Source: Thermoplasmatota archaeon (lineage in GTDB: Archaea; Thermoplasmatota; JAQUQK01). From it: 6,380 bases of DNA. Numbering within the stretch: position 1 is the first letter of the stretch; each line of letters begins with the position of its first letter. The notes below the pieces were generated by a model that searched no databases, had not been told where the DNA came from, and saw nothing but the letters and a program-made list of their open reading frames with translations. The stretch covers positions 1-6,380 of the forward strand of contig JAQUQK010000113.1 in NCBI GenBank assembly GCA_028716125.1, written 5' to 3'. A program made the position numbers and the translations under genes. Shown piece by piece: positions 1 through 6,380 of this stretch.

Positions 1-609
1 TGGCAGTGGACGTGGTTCGTGCCGCAGAACGTGCCGGGATTGATTGAGCTTATGGGCGGGAACGAAAAGTTCACACAGAAACTGGACACGCTGTTCTCGC
101 AGTCGTCCGCCGTGACTGCGTCGGTTGACGTTTCCGGGCTTATCGGCCAGTATGCCCAAGGAAACGAGCCGGTGCACCACGTTGCGTATCTTTACAATTA
201 TGCGGGAATGCCCTGGAAGACCCAGGAAAAAGTCCGCCAGATAATGGAAACGCTTTACCTGCCGACAAACGCAGGCCTGTGCGGAAACGACGATTGCGGG
301 CAGATGTCGGCATGGTATGTCATTTCGGCTATGGGATTCTACCAGGTTTGCCCGAGCGTTCCGATTTATGCAATTGGAAGCCCGATATTCGACAAAGTCG
401 TAGTACACCAGGACAACGGAAAAGACTTCACAATCGAGGCAAAGAACAATTCCGCCGAAAACAAATACATTCAGTCTGCAACCCTGAACGACGCGCCTCT
501 GCAAAGGGCGTTCTTCTCGCACTCCGACATTATATCGGGAGCGCGCCTTACACTTGAAATGGGGGCGCAGCCAAGCATGCAGTGGGGAACGATGCCAGTT
601 GTGGGGTAA
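1..609 (+). CDS. GH92 alpha-mannosidase, C-terminal part (5' end outside window)
   Basis: Exo-acting, calcium-dependent alpha-mannosidase of glycoside hydrolase family 92, which trims terminal alpha-mannose from N-glycans or mannans. The frame is open from base 1 (WQWTWFVPQNVPGL), so the GTG at 19 is an internal Val and not a start. The 202 visible residues belong to the (alpha/alpha)6 catalytic domain and the C-terminal beta segment. Family blocks seen are GNEPVHHVAYLYNYAGMPWK, GLCGNDDCGQMSAWYV and a GSPIFDKV strand. The Asp pair in GNDDCG (codons 289-294) lies where the general-base and calcium-site acids of GH92 fall. The first acidic position of the motif is Asn here, as in many GH92 proteins. 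From family knowledge, the catalytic acid Glu should sit just upstream of the WQWTW segment and so outside the window. The stop is 4 nt before the GH2 start, implying one operon. Linkage specificity (1,2/1,3/1,6) cannot be read from this part. Confidence 0.93.
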   Translation, partial: WQWTWFVPQNVPGLIELMGGNEKFTQKLDTLFSQSSAVTASVDVSGLIGQYAQGNEPVHHVAYLYNYAGMPWKTQEKVRQIMETLYLPTNAGLCGNDDCGQMSAWYVISAMGFYQVCPSVPIYAIGSPIFDKVVVHQDNGKDFTIEAKNNSAENKYIQSATLNDAPLQRAFFSHSDIISGARLTLEMGAQPSMQWGTMPVVG

Positions 610-616
610 TGTAATG
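603..616 (+). promoter_or_regulatory. Ribosome-binding site and stop/start junction deciding the GH2 start
   Basis: A GGGG run (603-606) lies 7 nt before the ATG at 614 and overlaps the GH92 stop region. The junction reads TAATGTAATG. The GH92 stop TAA (607-609) shares its last A with an ATG (609-611) that meets TAA at once. That TAA in turn shares its last A with the real GH2 ATG (614-616). The start at 614 is chosen over an in-frame ATG at 554 because it gives a clean signal peptide and avoids a 56-nt overlap with GH92. The role of GGGG as a Shine-Dalgarno site is inference and the match is weak. Confidence 0.5.
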
Positions 617-3028
617 AGACGGGGCGTGATATTCGCAGTTGCTGCAACTACGCTGTTCCTTGCCATTTCGTTCTCGGGCTGCGTTTCAATATTTGGCTGG
701 AATCGCACTGTGGAAGGAAGGGAAACCATTGCTTTGAACGGGAGCGACTGGACATTTGAAAAATTTAATCCAGGTGAAGGGGAAAAGGCGAGCGCATTTT
801 CGGGCGCAGAGGAATGGAAATCCGCAATGGTTCCCGGATGCGTCCAGGCCGACCTTCTGGACAGCGGAATGATCCCGGACCCGTATTACGGATACAATTC
901 AAAGGAAATCCAATGGGTGACGGACTACGAATGGTGGTACGTCAAGCACTTTTCAATAGACGAAAAAAACGCGGGGTTCGACAAGCTGTATTTTGAAGGC
1001 GTCGACTATCTTGCAGATTTCTGGCTCAATGGGCAGAAGATTGGCAGCCACGAGGGAATGTTTGCACCCGTAGTTTTCGACGTCGGCGGCATTTTGGAAA
1101 ACGACAATATGCTTGCAGTTAAGATCGCCCCGCCGCCTCTTGACAGGACGCTTGCGGCCGGAAAATGCCAAATGTCATACGGCTGGGACTTCTGCCCCAA
1201 GATGATAACGATGGGAATCTGGGACGATGTCTATCTTATCCGCACCGGCAAAGCATACATGGAAAACATCTCTGTGGTTTGCAGCGAAATATCAGAGAAG
1301 TCGGCGCAAGTGAAAGTGGCGATGCAAGTTTTCAGCAAAGGCAGCGCGGACGCAAAATTCACGCTTGACATTTCAGGCGCCAATTTCCAGTCATCGGCGA
1401 TAAAGCATGAGTTCACTGCGGTGCTAGCAAGCGGATGGAACAACGTTTCATATAATTTCACGATTGAAAATCCCGCGCTCTGGCAGACATTCGACAGGGG
1501 CGAGCAAAATCTCTACGGTATAATAGTCCGCGCAAGCATTGACGGAAAATTGTCGGATACAATCAGCGACCGTTTCGGCGTGCGCTCTTTCCGCCTTGGC
1601 AGGAATCCGGGAACGCCGTCGCAGAACGCCAACTGGACGTTCGTCGTGAACGACGTCCCGCTTTGGATTCGCGGAGCAAACTGGGTCCCGTGCGACGCGA
1701 TGTTCGGCACCGTGACAAAAGCGGACTATGAATTTTACATAAACGCCGCGAAAGAGGCGCACATCAACATGCTCCGCGTATGGGGCGGCGGCCTTCGCGA
1801 GAAGAAGGAATTCTACGACCTTTGCGACGAGGCCGGAATTCTTTTGTTCCAGGAGTTCCCATTCGCCTGCGCTTCTTACCCGGACGGCGACCAGGAATGG
1901 CTTGGCAAGGTCGAGGCGGAGGCGCGGGGAATAGTGACGACGATAAGAAATCATCCGTCAATCGCCGTGATATGCGGAGGGAACGAGATAACCGGCAGCA
2001 CGACTTTCGGTGCCGGATCGTATTCTGACACGCCAAACCAGAACAAGAACTTGATGGCGGCATTGGGCAAGGTTGCGGAGGAGCTTAATCCAGAACGGCC
2101 ATTTCACCCGTGCTCGCCGCTAAATGGAGACGACCACGACTGGAAAGTGTGGCATTCATATGCGCCTACCACCGAATACAGGGTGCTGGTTCCCGGAGTG
2201 GATTATTGGTCAGGCGACCCGCTGCAGTTCCCGATGTGGCCGTCCCAATTCATAAGCGAGTTCGGGCTTCAGGCGGCGCCGTCAGTGGAATCATTGAAAA
2301 AATTCATACCTGAAGAAGGATTGTGGCCAACAAGCATTCAGACCGGCTTTGGCTCTGCGTATTTCCTTCAGGGCGAGCAGATGATTTCGCCGGGCACAAA
2401 CTACACCGTTGACTATTGGAATTTCCACAACGCCGACGCATCAAAGCTCCGCAGATACGCAAATCCAATCATGTCAGACCCAACCGGCGCAGGAAACAAT
2501 CTTTACAACTTCGTGGAGGCATCGCAGAAGGCGCAGGCATACGGCGTCAAGACGGGCGTCGAGTATTGGAGGACGCAGAAATACAGCATAAGCGGATGCA
2601 TGTTCTGGCAGCTCGACGAGCCTTGGCCTTCAATATGCTGGAGCGCAATCGACTACTACAGGCAGCCAAAACTCCTCTACGAAACGCTGAAGGAAAGCCT
2701 GTACCAGCCGGTTCTAGCAATTGTGAACTATACGTTAACTCCGCTAGTTCAGAACGCCCTGCCCGTAGTTATTGGCGACATCTTCGTGGTCAACGATTAC
2801 AATTATGATCTCGGCCAGTGCACGATTAATGTGCAACTGCTTGACAGCAATGGAAACATAATGCAGAACTACATGAAGACCGCAAACATAGGAAAGGACT
2901 GCGCGGTGAAGTTAGATAACATAGTCTGGCCGTCGCCTGGCGCGGAAAAGATAAAGGCGACGATTACTTATGGAATTGAGAACAAAGCCGTCGAGAATTG
3001 GTATGATCTATCATATACAGGAACGTGA
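614..3028 (+). CDS. GH2 beta-mannosidase-type exo-glycosidase, probable lipoprotein (804 aa)
   Basis: Retaining exo-beta-mannosidase of family GH2, expected to release beta-linked mannose from the non-reducing ends of mannan oligosaccharides or the Man-beta-1,4-GlcNAc core of N-glycans. The signal peptide (residues 1-22) ends FSGC, so Cys23 is a likely lipid-anchored N-terminus; Phe at -3 is not the usual Leu/Val. A jelly-roll sugar-binding domain spans about 38-215, an Ig-like domain about 215-335, and the TIM barrel about 345-700 with GANW (354-357) and VWGGGL (Trp390). The barrel continues with the beta-mannosidase block ending QEFPFACASYP, and CGGNE gives acid/base Glu458. SEFG gives nucleophile Glu549, and FWQLDEPWP lies near 664-672. 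The 91-residue acid/base to nucleophile spacing matches characterised enzymes such as Bacteroides BtMan2A (E462/E555). A beta-rich tail of about 100 residues follows. The length is slightly below the usual 850 or so, suggesting one accessory C-terminal domain is absent. Exo-beta-glucosaminidase is a less likely alternative. Confidence 0.92.
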   Translation: MRRGVIFAVAATTLFLAISFSGCVSIFGWNRTVEGRETIALNGSDWTFEKFNPGEGEKASAFSGAEEWKSAMVPGCVQADLLDSGMIPDPYYGYNSKEIQWVTDYEWWYVKHFSIDEKNAGFDKLYFEGVDYLADFWLNGQKIGSHEGMFAPVVFDVGGILENDNMLAVKIAPPPLDRTLAAGKCQMSYGWDFCPKMITMGIWDDVYLIRTGKAYMENISVVCSEISEKSAQVKVAMQVFSKGSADAKFTLDISGANFQSSAIKHEFTAVLASGWNNVSYNFTIENPALWQTFDRGEQNLYGIIVRASIDGKLSDTISDRFGVRSFRLGRNPGTPSQNANWTFVVNDVPLWIRGANWVPCDAMFGTVTKADYEFYINAAKEAHINMLRVWGGGLREKKEFYDLCDEAGILLFQEFPFACASYPDGDQEWLGKVEAEARGIVTTIRNHPSIAVICGGNEITGSTTFGAGSYSDTPNQNKNLMAALGKVAEELNPERPFHPCSPLNGDDHDWKVWHSYAPTTEYRVLVPGVDYWSGDPLQFPMWPSQFISEFGLQAAPSVESLKKFIPEEGLWPTSIQTGFGSAYFLQGEQMISPGTNYTVDYWNFHNADASKLRRYANPIMSDPTGAGNNLYNFVEASQKAQAYGVKTGVEYWRTQKYSISGCMFWQLDEPWPSICWSAIDYYRQPKLLYETLKESLYQPVLAIVNYTLTPLVQNALPVVIGDIFVVNDYNYDLGQCTINVQLLDSNGNIMQNYMKTANIGKDCAVKLDNIVWPSPGAEKIKATITYGIENKAVENWYDLSYTGT

Positions 3029-3036
3029 TGAGATGA
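3019..3036 (+). promoter_or_regulatory. Ribosome-binding site and stop/start junction deciding the GH3 start
   Basis: AGGA (3019-3022) lies 10 nt before, and GTGAT (3025-3029) 3 nt before, the ATG at 3033. Either could pair with the 16S rRNA tail. The GH2 stop TGA (3026-3028) shares its last A with an ATG (3028-3030) whose frame reads ATG-AGA-TGA and ends across the real ATG (3033-3035). The start at 3033 is preferred over the in-frame ATGs at 2970 and 3003 because it opens a signal peptide directly. The upstream choices would put charged residues before it and overlap GH2. Confidence 0.5.
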
Positions 3037-5363
3037 AAAGGATGTTTTGTGCAATGGCCGCGGCGATGATGCTTGCAGGGATTTTCGCAGGCTGCGTATT
3101 CCAGCAGGGAAGTGAAATTGCGGTCTATAAGGATCCGTCTAAAACCGTCGAGGAGCGCGTGAATGACTTGATGTCCAGGATGAACCTCAGCGAGAAGATT
3201 GGGCAGATGATGCAGCCCGACCTTGGAATTATACAGGGCAACGAGAATGAAATTGCGCGCCTGAATCTCGGTTCCGTCCTCTCGGGCGGAAGCTCCGACC
3301 CATCTACCGGGAATGATCCGCAGTCCTGGGCCAATGTATATTACAAATGCCAGAAAGTTGCTGTTGAAAATACGCGGCTTGGAATACCGATACTTTATGG
3401 CGTTGATGCCGTCCATGGCCACAGCAACCTTATAGGAACGGTGATTTTCCCGCACAACATCGGTATTGGGGCAACAATGGATCCTGCGGTTGCCGAGGAA
3501 TGCGCATCCGTCACGGCTGAAGAGGTTACTGCTACAGGAATCGACTGGACATTCGCTCCTTGCGTCGATGTAGGCAGGGACGAGCGCTGGGGAAGAACTT
3601 ACGAGACATTCGGAGAGGATCCGCTTCTTTGCGGAGTTTTGGGTGCGGCGGCAGTCGAAGGCTTTCAAGGCGATGCAGAGCAGCAGAAAAACATGAAGGC
3701 AAATGGCAAGATACTCGCTTGCGCAAAGCACTTCCTCGGCTCCGGCGGGACGACAAACGGCGAGGATCAGGGCGACGCACAAGTAAGCATGAAAGAGATA
3801 CGCGAAACTTATCTTCCGCCGTTCAAGATGACGGTCGACGCTGGCGTATGGACGATAATGCCTTCATACTGCAGCGTGAACGGCCTCAAGATGCACGCCA
3901 ATGTGGAGCTTCTTACAGACATTCTGAAAGGCGAGCTTGGCTTTGGCAATCTCCTGATTTCGGACTATGATGCGACAAAGCAGATAGACGATCCGACTGG
4001 CCAGAATTTCGATGCGGCCACTTACAAGAATGGAGTGCTCAAGTCGATAAACGCCGGCCTCGACATGATCATGATGTCCGGCAATGCAGACCAGTTCAAG
4101 ACAGCACTGACAGAGCTAGTCAATGAAGGAAGCGTCCCGATGCAGAGAATAGACGACGCAGTACGGCGCATCATTACAACGAAATTCTCGATAGGGCTTT
4201 TCGAGAATCCGTACGGCGACCAAAGCAAATTATCTACCATCGGAAGCGCGGAGCACAGGGAAGTGGCAAGGCAGGCGGTAAGAGAATCAACGGTTCTTCT
4301 TGAGAACAAGGGGATACTTCCGCTTTTAAAATCCGTTTCAAAGATTTTGGTTGCAGGGCCAAATGCGAATAACATAACAAACCAGTGCGGAGGATGGACA
4401 ATCGACTGGCAGGGGGCGGCAGGCACTGTCTACATAGACGGAATAAGCACCGAGGTGCCTCCGGGAACGACGATACTTGATGGAATAAAAAACGCAGTTT
4501 CGCCGTCGACGCAGGTCGATTTTGTTGAACGCGATCCGGTCAGCGCAGCAATTTCAGCCAGCAGCGCGGACGTCGCGATAGTGGTGGTCGGGGAAACCGC
4601 TTACGCCGAACATGCTGGCGACACGATAGAAACAGGATACAACACGAACAACCGCGCGGACCAAATGGCATTTGAGATGGAGGAATTTGCGAGAACCATA
4701 TATCTTACCGCAGACCAGCAGGCGCTTATTGACTCGGTAGTTTCGACCGGCACGCCGACGATAGTCGTGATGGTCGCAGGCCGCCCGTTGCTTTTAGACT
4801 CGCCGCTAATCGACATGTCTACATGGGCAGCGTTCCTGATGGCATGGCTTCCTGGAACCGAAGGTCAGGGCGTGGCGGACGTTCTTTTCGGCGATTACAA
4901 TCCGAGCGCGAAACTGCCCGTGACATGGGCAAAATCGCTTGACCAGATTCCGATAAACTACGACGACGCCGTTGCCGCCAATTACGATCCGTTGTATCCT
5001 TTCGGCTATGGCCTCAGCTACACGAAGTTTGAATACAAGAATCTCAGCGCGTCTGTTTCGCAGTCTGACAAAGTGAATGTGAGCATCGAAGTGAAGAACG
5101 CCGGCCATTATTCAGGAAACGAAACCGTGCAGGTTTTCATAAAGAAGAAAGGGGAGGCAGCAGCGCCGTTTGGGAAATTGCGCGCATTTGGCCGCGTTGA
5201 ACTAAAGCCCGGCGAAGCAAAAACCATGCATTTCAGCGTTACGCTGGAAGACATTGCCGAGTACACGGGAACTTCGGAGCGCCTGCTTGAACCCGGAATC
5301 TACGAAGTGCATGTCGGCAGCCTCTTCGGAACATTCGAAGTGGAGACCAGAACGTCCGGCTGA
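3033..5363 (+). CDS. GH3 exo-beta-glucosidase of barley ExoI/ExoP type, probable lipoprotein (776 aa)
   Basis: Retaining family GH3 exo-hydrolase expected to release glucose from the non-reducing ends of beta-glucans or cello/laminari-oligosaccharides outside the membrane. The signal peptide (residues 1-20) ends FAGC, so Cys21 is a likely lipid anchor. The (beta/alpha)8 domain spans about 32-365 and carries GVDAVHGH (Asp125 for the -1 subsite), RWGRTYETFGED (185-196), KH (Lys232-His233) and the nucleophile in ISDYDA (Asp311). The alpha/beta sandwich domain, about 395-665, carries CGGWTIDWQG (452-461), a signature of the barley ExoI branch, and GETAYAEHAGD with the likely acid/base Glu526. The NagZ-type His-Asp dyad is not used, so it is not an N-acetylglucosaminidase. 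PFGYGLSYTKFEY (from 656) leads into a fibronectin III-like domain to about 765. The length is normal for the three-domain class. About 26 residues after Glu526 (531-556) look like an insertion. Beta-xylosidase activity is possible but less likely. Confidence 0.95.
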   Translation: MKRMFCAMAAAMMLAGIFAGCVFQQGSEIAVYKDPSKTVEERVNDLMSRMNLSEKIGQMMQPDLGIIQGNENEIARLNLGSVLSGGSSDPSTGNDPQSWANVYYKCQKVAVENTRLGIPILYGVDAVHGHSNLIGTVIFPHNIGIGATMDPAVAEECASVTAEEVTATGIDWTFAPCVDVGRDERWGRTYETFGEDPLLCGVLGAAAVEGFQGDAEQQKNMKANGKILACAKHFLGSGGTTNGEDQGDAQVSMKEIRETYLPPFKMTVDAGVWTIMPSYCSVNGLKMHANVELLTDILKGELGFGNLLISDYDATKQIDDPTGQNFDAATYKNGVLKSINAGLDMIMMSGNADQFKTALTELVNEGSVPMQRIDDAVRRIITTKFSIGLFENPYGDQSKLSTIGSAEHREVARQAVRESTVLLENKGILPLLKSVSKILVAGPNANNITNQCGGWTIDWQGAAGTVYIDGISTEVPPGTTILDGIKNAVSPSTQVDFVERDPVSAAISASSADVAIVVVGETAYAEHAGDTIETGYNTNNRADQMAFEMEEFARTIYLTADQQALIDSVVSTGTPTIVVMVAGRPLLLDSPLIDMSTWAAFLMAWLPGTEGQGVADVLFGDYNPSAKLPVTWAKSLDQIPINYDDAVAANYDPLYPFGYGLSYTKFEYKNLSASVSQSDKVNVSIEVKNAGHYSGNETVQVFIKKKGEAAAPFGKLRAFGRVELKPGEAKTMHFSVTLEDIAEYTGTSERLLEPGIYEVHVGSLFGTFEVETRTSG

Positions 5364-5428
5364 TTTCCGTCTTTTCATTATATTCATCACATATTTGTGT
5401 CTTCGTTCTTCATTTTTTTCATTTTCCT
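5364..5428 (+). terminator. Pyrimidine-rich, hairpin-poor probable transcription terminator of the GH92-GH2-GH3 operon
   Basis: Directly after the GH3 stop the + strand becomes strongly T/C-rich for about 65 nt, with a T4 (5372-5375), a T7 (5413-5419) and a T4 (5422-5425). The only inverted repeat I find is a 4-bp CACA/TGTG stem (5388-5399), too weak for a bacterial rho-independent terminator. Archaeal RNA polymerase is known to stop at oligo-T tracts without a hairpin, so this fits an archaeal terminator. That assignment is inference from composition and position. Confidence 0.55.
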
Positions 5429-5430
5429 GT

Positions 5431-5445
5431 CGAACAAAAAATAAA
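5431..5445 (+). promoter_or_regulatory. Possible archaeal BRE/TATA promoter for the fourth gene
   Basis: CGAAC followed by AAAAAATAAA is the only A-rich box in the gap and sits 42-57 nt upstream of the ATG at 5488. An archaeal TATA box lies about 25 nt before the transcription start, which would put that start near 5465 and leave a leader of about 20 nt. The match to a canonical TTTATATA box is loose, and I see no convincing bacterial -35/-10 pair instead. Confidence 0.35.
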
Positions 5446-5475
5446 GTCTATGAAGCCATACCATTACGTGTCAAA

Positions 5476-5481
5476 GGGTGA
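5476..5481 (+). promoter_or_regulatory. Ribosome-binding site GGGTGA for the fourth gene
   Basis: GGGTGA lies 6 nt before the ATG at 5488, an ideal spacing. It pairs with the CACC part of the 16S tail, the register favoured in archaea. The TGA within it (5479-5481) is in frame with the gene, so no upstream extension is possible and 5488 is fixed as the first start. Confidence 0.75.
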
Positions 5482-5487
5482 AATCAC

Positions 5488-6380
5488 ATGAACAAAAGCG
5501 CCATTTTATCGATATTTGCGATAGCCATGATGCTTACTGCGGGATTTGGTGGATTTGTGGTGTCGGCGGATGCGCAGACTCCTCACCCGAACCCGAAGGC
5601 GCTTCCAGTCCCATTTTCGGGCTGGCCGTGGTACATTGAAGACTACGTCACCGGCGGGACTGTCAGCGACTACGGCTCCCACTACGGCGTCAAGGCGAAC
5701 CTCACAGACGACACATTCGGCAAGATGATGTACTACACCTGCTTCACATCTTATGTGAATGGCGAATTGGACAGGGGCGCATTCGACTTCCGCACCTCGT
5801 CCGGCTCCGCGCTTTCGGGCGCAAAGCGGTCAGTGGAATTCTCGCCTTGGGGCTGGACAGAAACCGTGGCGGGACAGGCAGGAACTGCAACGATGACCGC
5901 TGCCTTCATTGGCACGGACGTGCTTTTGATGGACTTCTACTTTACTAACCTCGGGCAGAACACCGGAATTTCGCCGGTACTATCTCTTTCAGGCGAATTT
6001 GGAAAGAAGACCGAGAACATGATGGCCGCAACTTACGTCGCATGGCAGATACCGCTGACATACGGAACGCTAAACTCGGACGGCTCGGCAACTATATACA
6101 ATTTCGAGCAGGCGATAGTCACCACAAATCCGGAAGCGGCCCAGACAATGCTTTCCAACACGACGACTTACAGGACGTTTGTGCCAAGCTTCAAGATTGC
6201 AGGCTTTACGCAGAGCTCCTCAGTAGACAGATACAGTTATGAGATGAAGGGAGAGGAGACACAGGTGGCAGCAGGCGCCACAAAGCACTTCTGGGTCATA
6301 GTGGGATTCGACCAGAGCGCTTCAGGCTCCCAGTCAAATGCGCAAGCAGGCAAGTCGCTCGTCGGCTTCAACGCAACTTC
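5488..6380 (+). CDS. Secreted protein of unrecognised family, possibly the N-terminal beta-sandwich of a glycosidase (3' end outside window)
   Basis: An open frame of 297 codons plus 2 nt has no stop before the window edge. Residues 1-29 form a Sec signal peptide (MNKSAILSIFAIAMML, then a Gly-rich segment) ending SADA before QTP, an Ala-x-Ala site. There is no lipobox Cys, unlike the two preceding proteins. The mature part is rich in Gly, Ser, Thr and aromatics with alternating hydrophobic residues, suggesting an all-beta fold. Segments such as FIGTDVLLMDFYFTN (140-154) and VAAGATKHFWVIVGF (260-274) recall the supersandwich domain that precedes (alpha/alpha)6 barrels in families such as GH63, GH65 or GH15. 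In those families a line like 'ALAPGET..F.V.VAF' is common near its end. This is a resemblance recalled from memory, not a confirmed match. ATA use matches the upstream genes (6 ATA, 5 ATT, 0 ATC by hand), so it is native. It has its own probable promoter and could be another locus enzyme, a binding protein or a wall protein. Confidence 0.85.
   Translation, partial: MNKSAILSIFAIAMMLTAGFGGFVVSADAQTPHPNPKALPVPFSGWPWYIEDYVTGGTVSDYGSHYGVKANLTDDTFGKMMYYTCFTSYVNGELDRGAFDFRTSSGSALSGAKRSVEFSPWGWTETVAGQAGTATMTAAFIGTDVLLMDFYFTNLGQNTGISPVLSLSGEFGKKTENMMAATYVAWQIPLTYGTLNSDGSATIYNFEQAIVTTNPEAAQTMLSNTTTYRTFVPSFKIAGFTQSSSVDRYSYEMKGEETQVAAGATKHFWVIVGFDQSASGSQSNAQAGKSLVGFNAT

Noticed and set aside
19..609. 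GTG at 19 as a start of a small GH92-like protein
   Set aside because: The frame is open to base 1 and the residues before it (WQWTWF) match the family block, so the gene simply continues off the left edge.
554..613. Upstream ATG as the GH2 start
   Set aside because: It would add 20 polar residues before the signal peptide and overlap GH92 by 56 nt without a better ribosome-binding site.
1448..1954. 168-codon open frame on the minus strand
   Set aside because: Fully opposite the GH2 domains with conserved motifs; its composition is shadow-like and it has no ribosome-binding site or domain.
2416..2808. 130-codon + strand frame inside the GH2 gene
   Set aside because: Out of frame with the catalytic-domain end of GH2, including the FWQLDEPWP motif; Arg-rich shadow.
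2964..3782. 272-codon open frame on the minus strand
   Set aside because: It lies almost wholly opposite the GH3 gene, whose motifs are continuous through this region. The minus-strand translation is Arg/Cys/His-rich with no recognisable domain, typical of an antisense shadow.
5388..5399. CACA-TATT-TGTG inverted repeat as a terminator hairpin or operator
   Set aside because: Only 4 bp per arm and A/U-rich in the loop; easily expected by chance in this sequence.
1..6380. CRISPR array, tRNA/rRNA, insertion sequence or long direct repeats
   Set aside because: I saw no repeated spacer pattern, no cloverleaf-like or rRNA-like segment, no transposase and no terminal inverted repeats; coding sequence fills almost the whole window.

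Overview
The window looks like part of a secreted glycan-degradation locus from an uncultured or little-studied prokaryote, more probably an archaeon than a bacterium. Four observations point that way. Ribosome-binding sites use the GGTGA part of the anti-Shine-Dalgarno complement (clearest before the last gene). ATA is the preferred isoleucine codon at roughly balanced GC (my hand count over about 630 nt of the GH3 gene: 12 ATA, 3 ATC, 4 ATT). The operon ends in a long T-rich tract with no strong hairpin. Just downstream is an A/T box that could be a TATA element. None of these is decisive, and I cannot name the lineage.

Layout: all genes are on the + strand. Positions 1-609 hold the C-terminal 202 codons of a GH92 alpha-mannosidase whose 5' part lies outside the window. 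Four nucleotides later comes a complete GH2 beta-mannosidase-type protein (614-3028, 804 aa). After another four nucleotides comes a complete GH3 exo-beta-glucosidase of the barley ExoI/ExoP type (3033-5363, 776 aa). These three almost certainly form one operon. A 124-nt non-coding gap (5364-5487) carries a pyrimidine-rich probable terminator, a possible promoter and a clear ribosome-binding site. A fourth gene starts at 5488 and runs open off the right edge. It encodes a Sec-exported protein that I cannot assign to a family with confidence; its visible part resembles the all-beta N-terminal domain found in front of (alpha/alpha)6-barrel glycosidases.

How the genes may work together: GH92 removes terminal alpha-mannose, GH2 removes beta-mannose (for example the core mannose of N-glycans or ends of beta-mannan), and GH3 removes terminal beta-glucose. 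GH2 and GH3 each begin with a signal peptide ending in a lipoprotein-like Gly-Cys, so they are probably anchored outside the cytoplasmic membrane. The fourth protein has an Ala-x-Ala type cleavage site and no lipobox Cys, so it is probably released or held in the cell wall. No transporter, regulator, SusC/D pair, RNA gene, CRISPR array or mobile element is visible. I see no evidence for a wholly new type of system. The least explained items are the fourth gene, the stop/start arrangement repeated at both operon junctions, and an insertion beside the GH3 acid/base residue.
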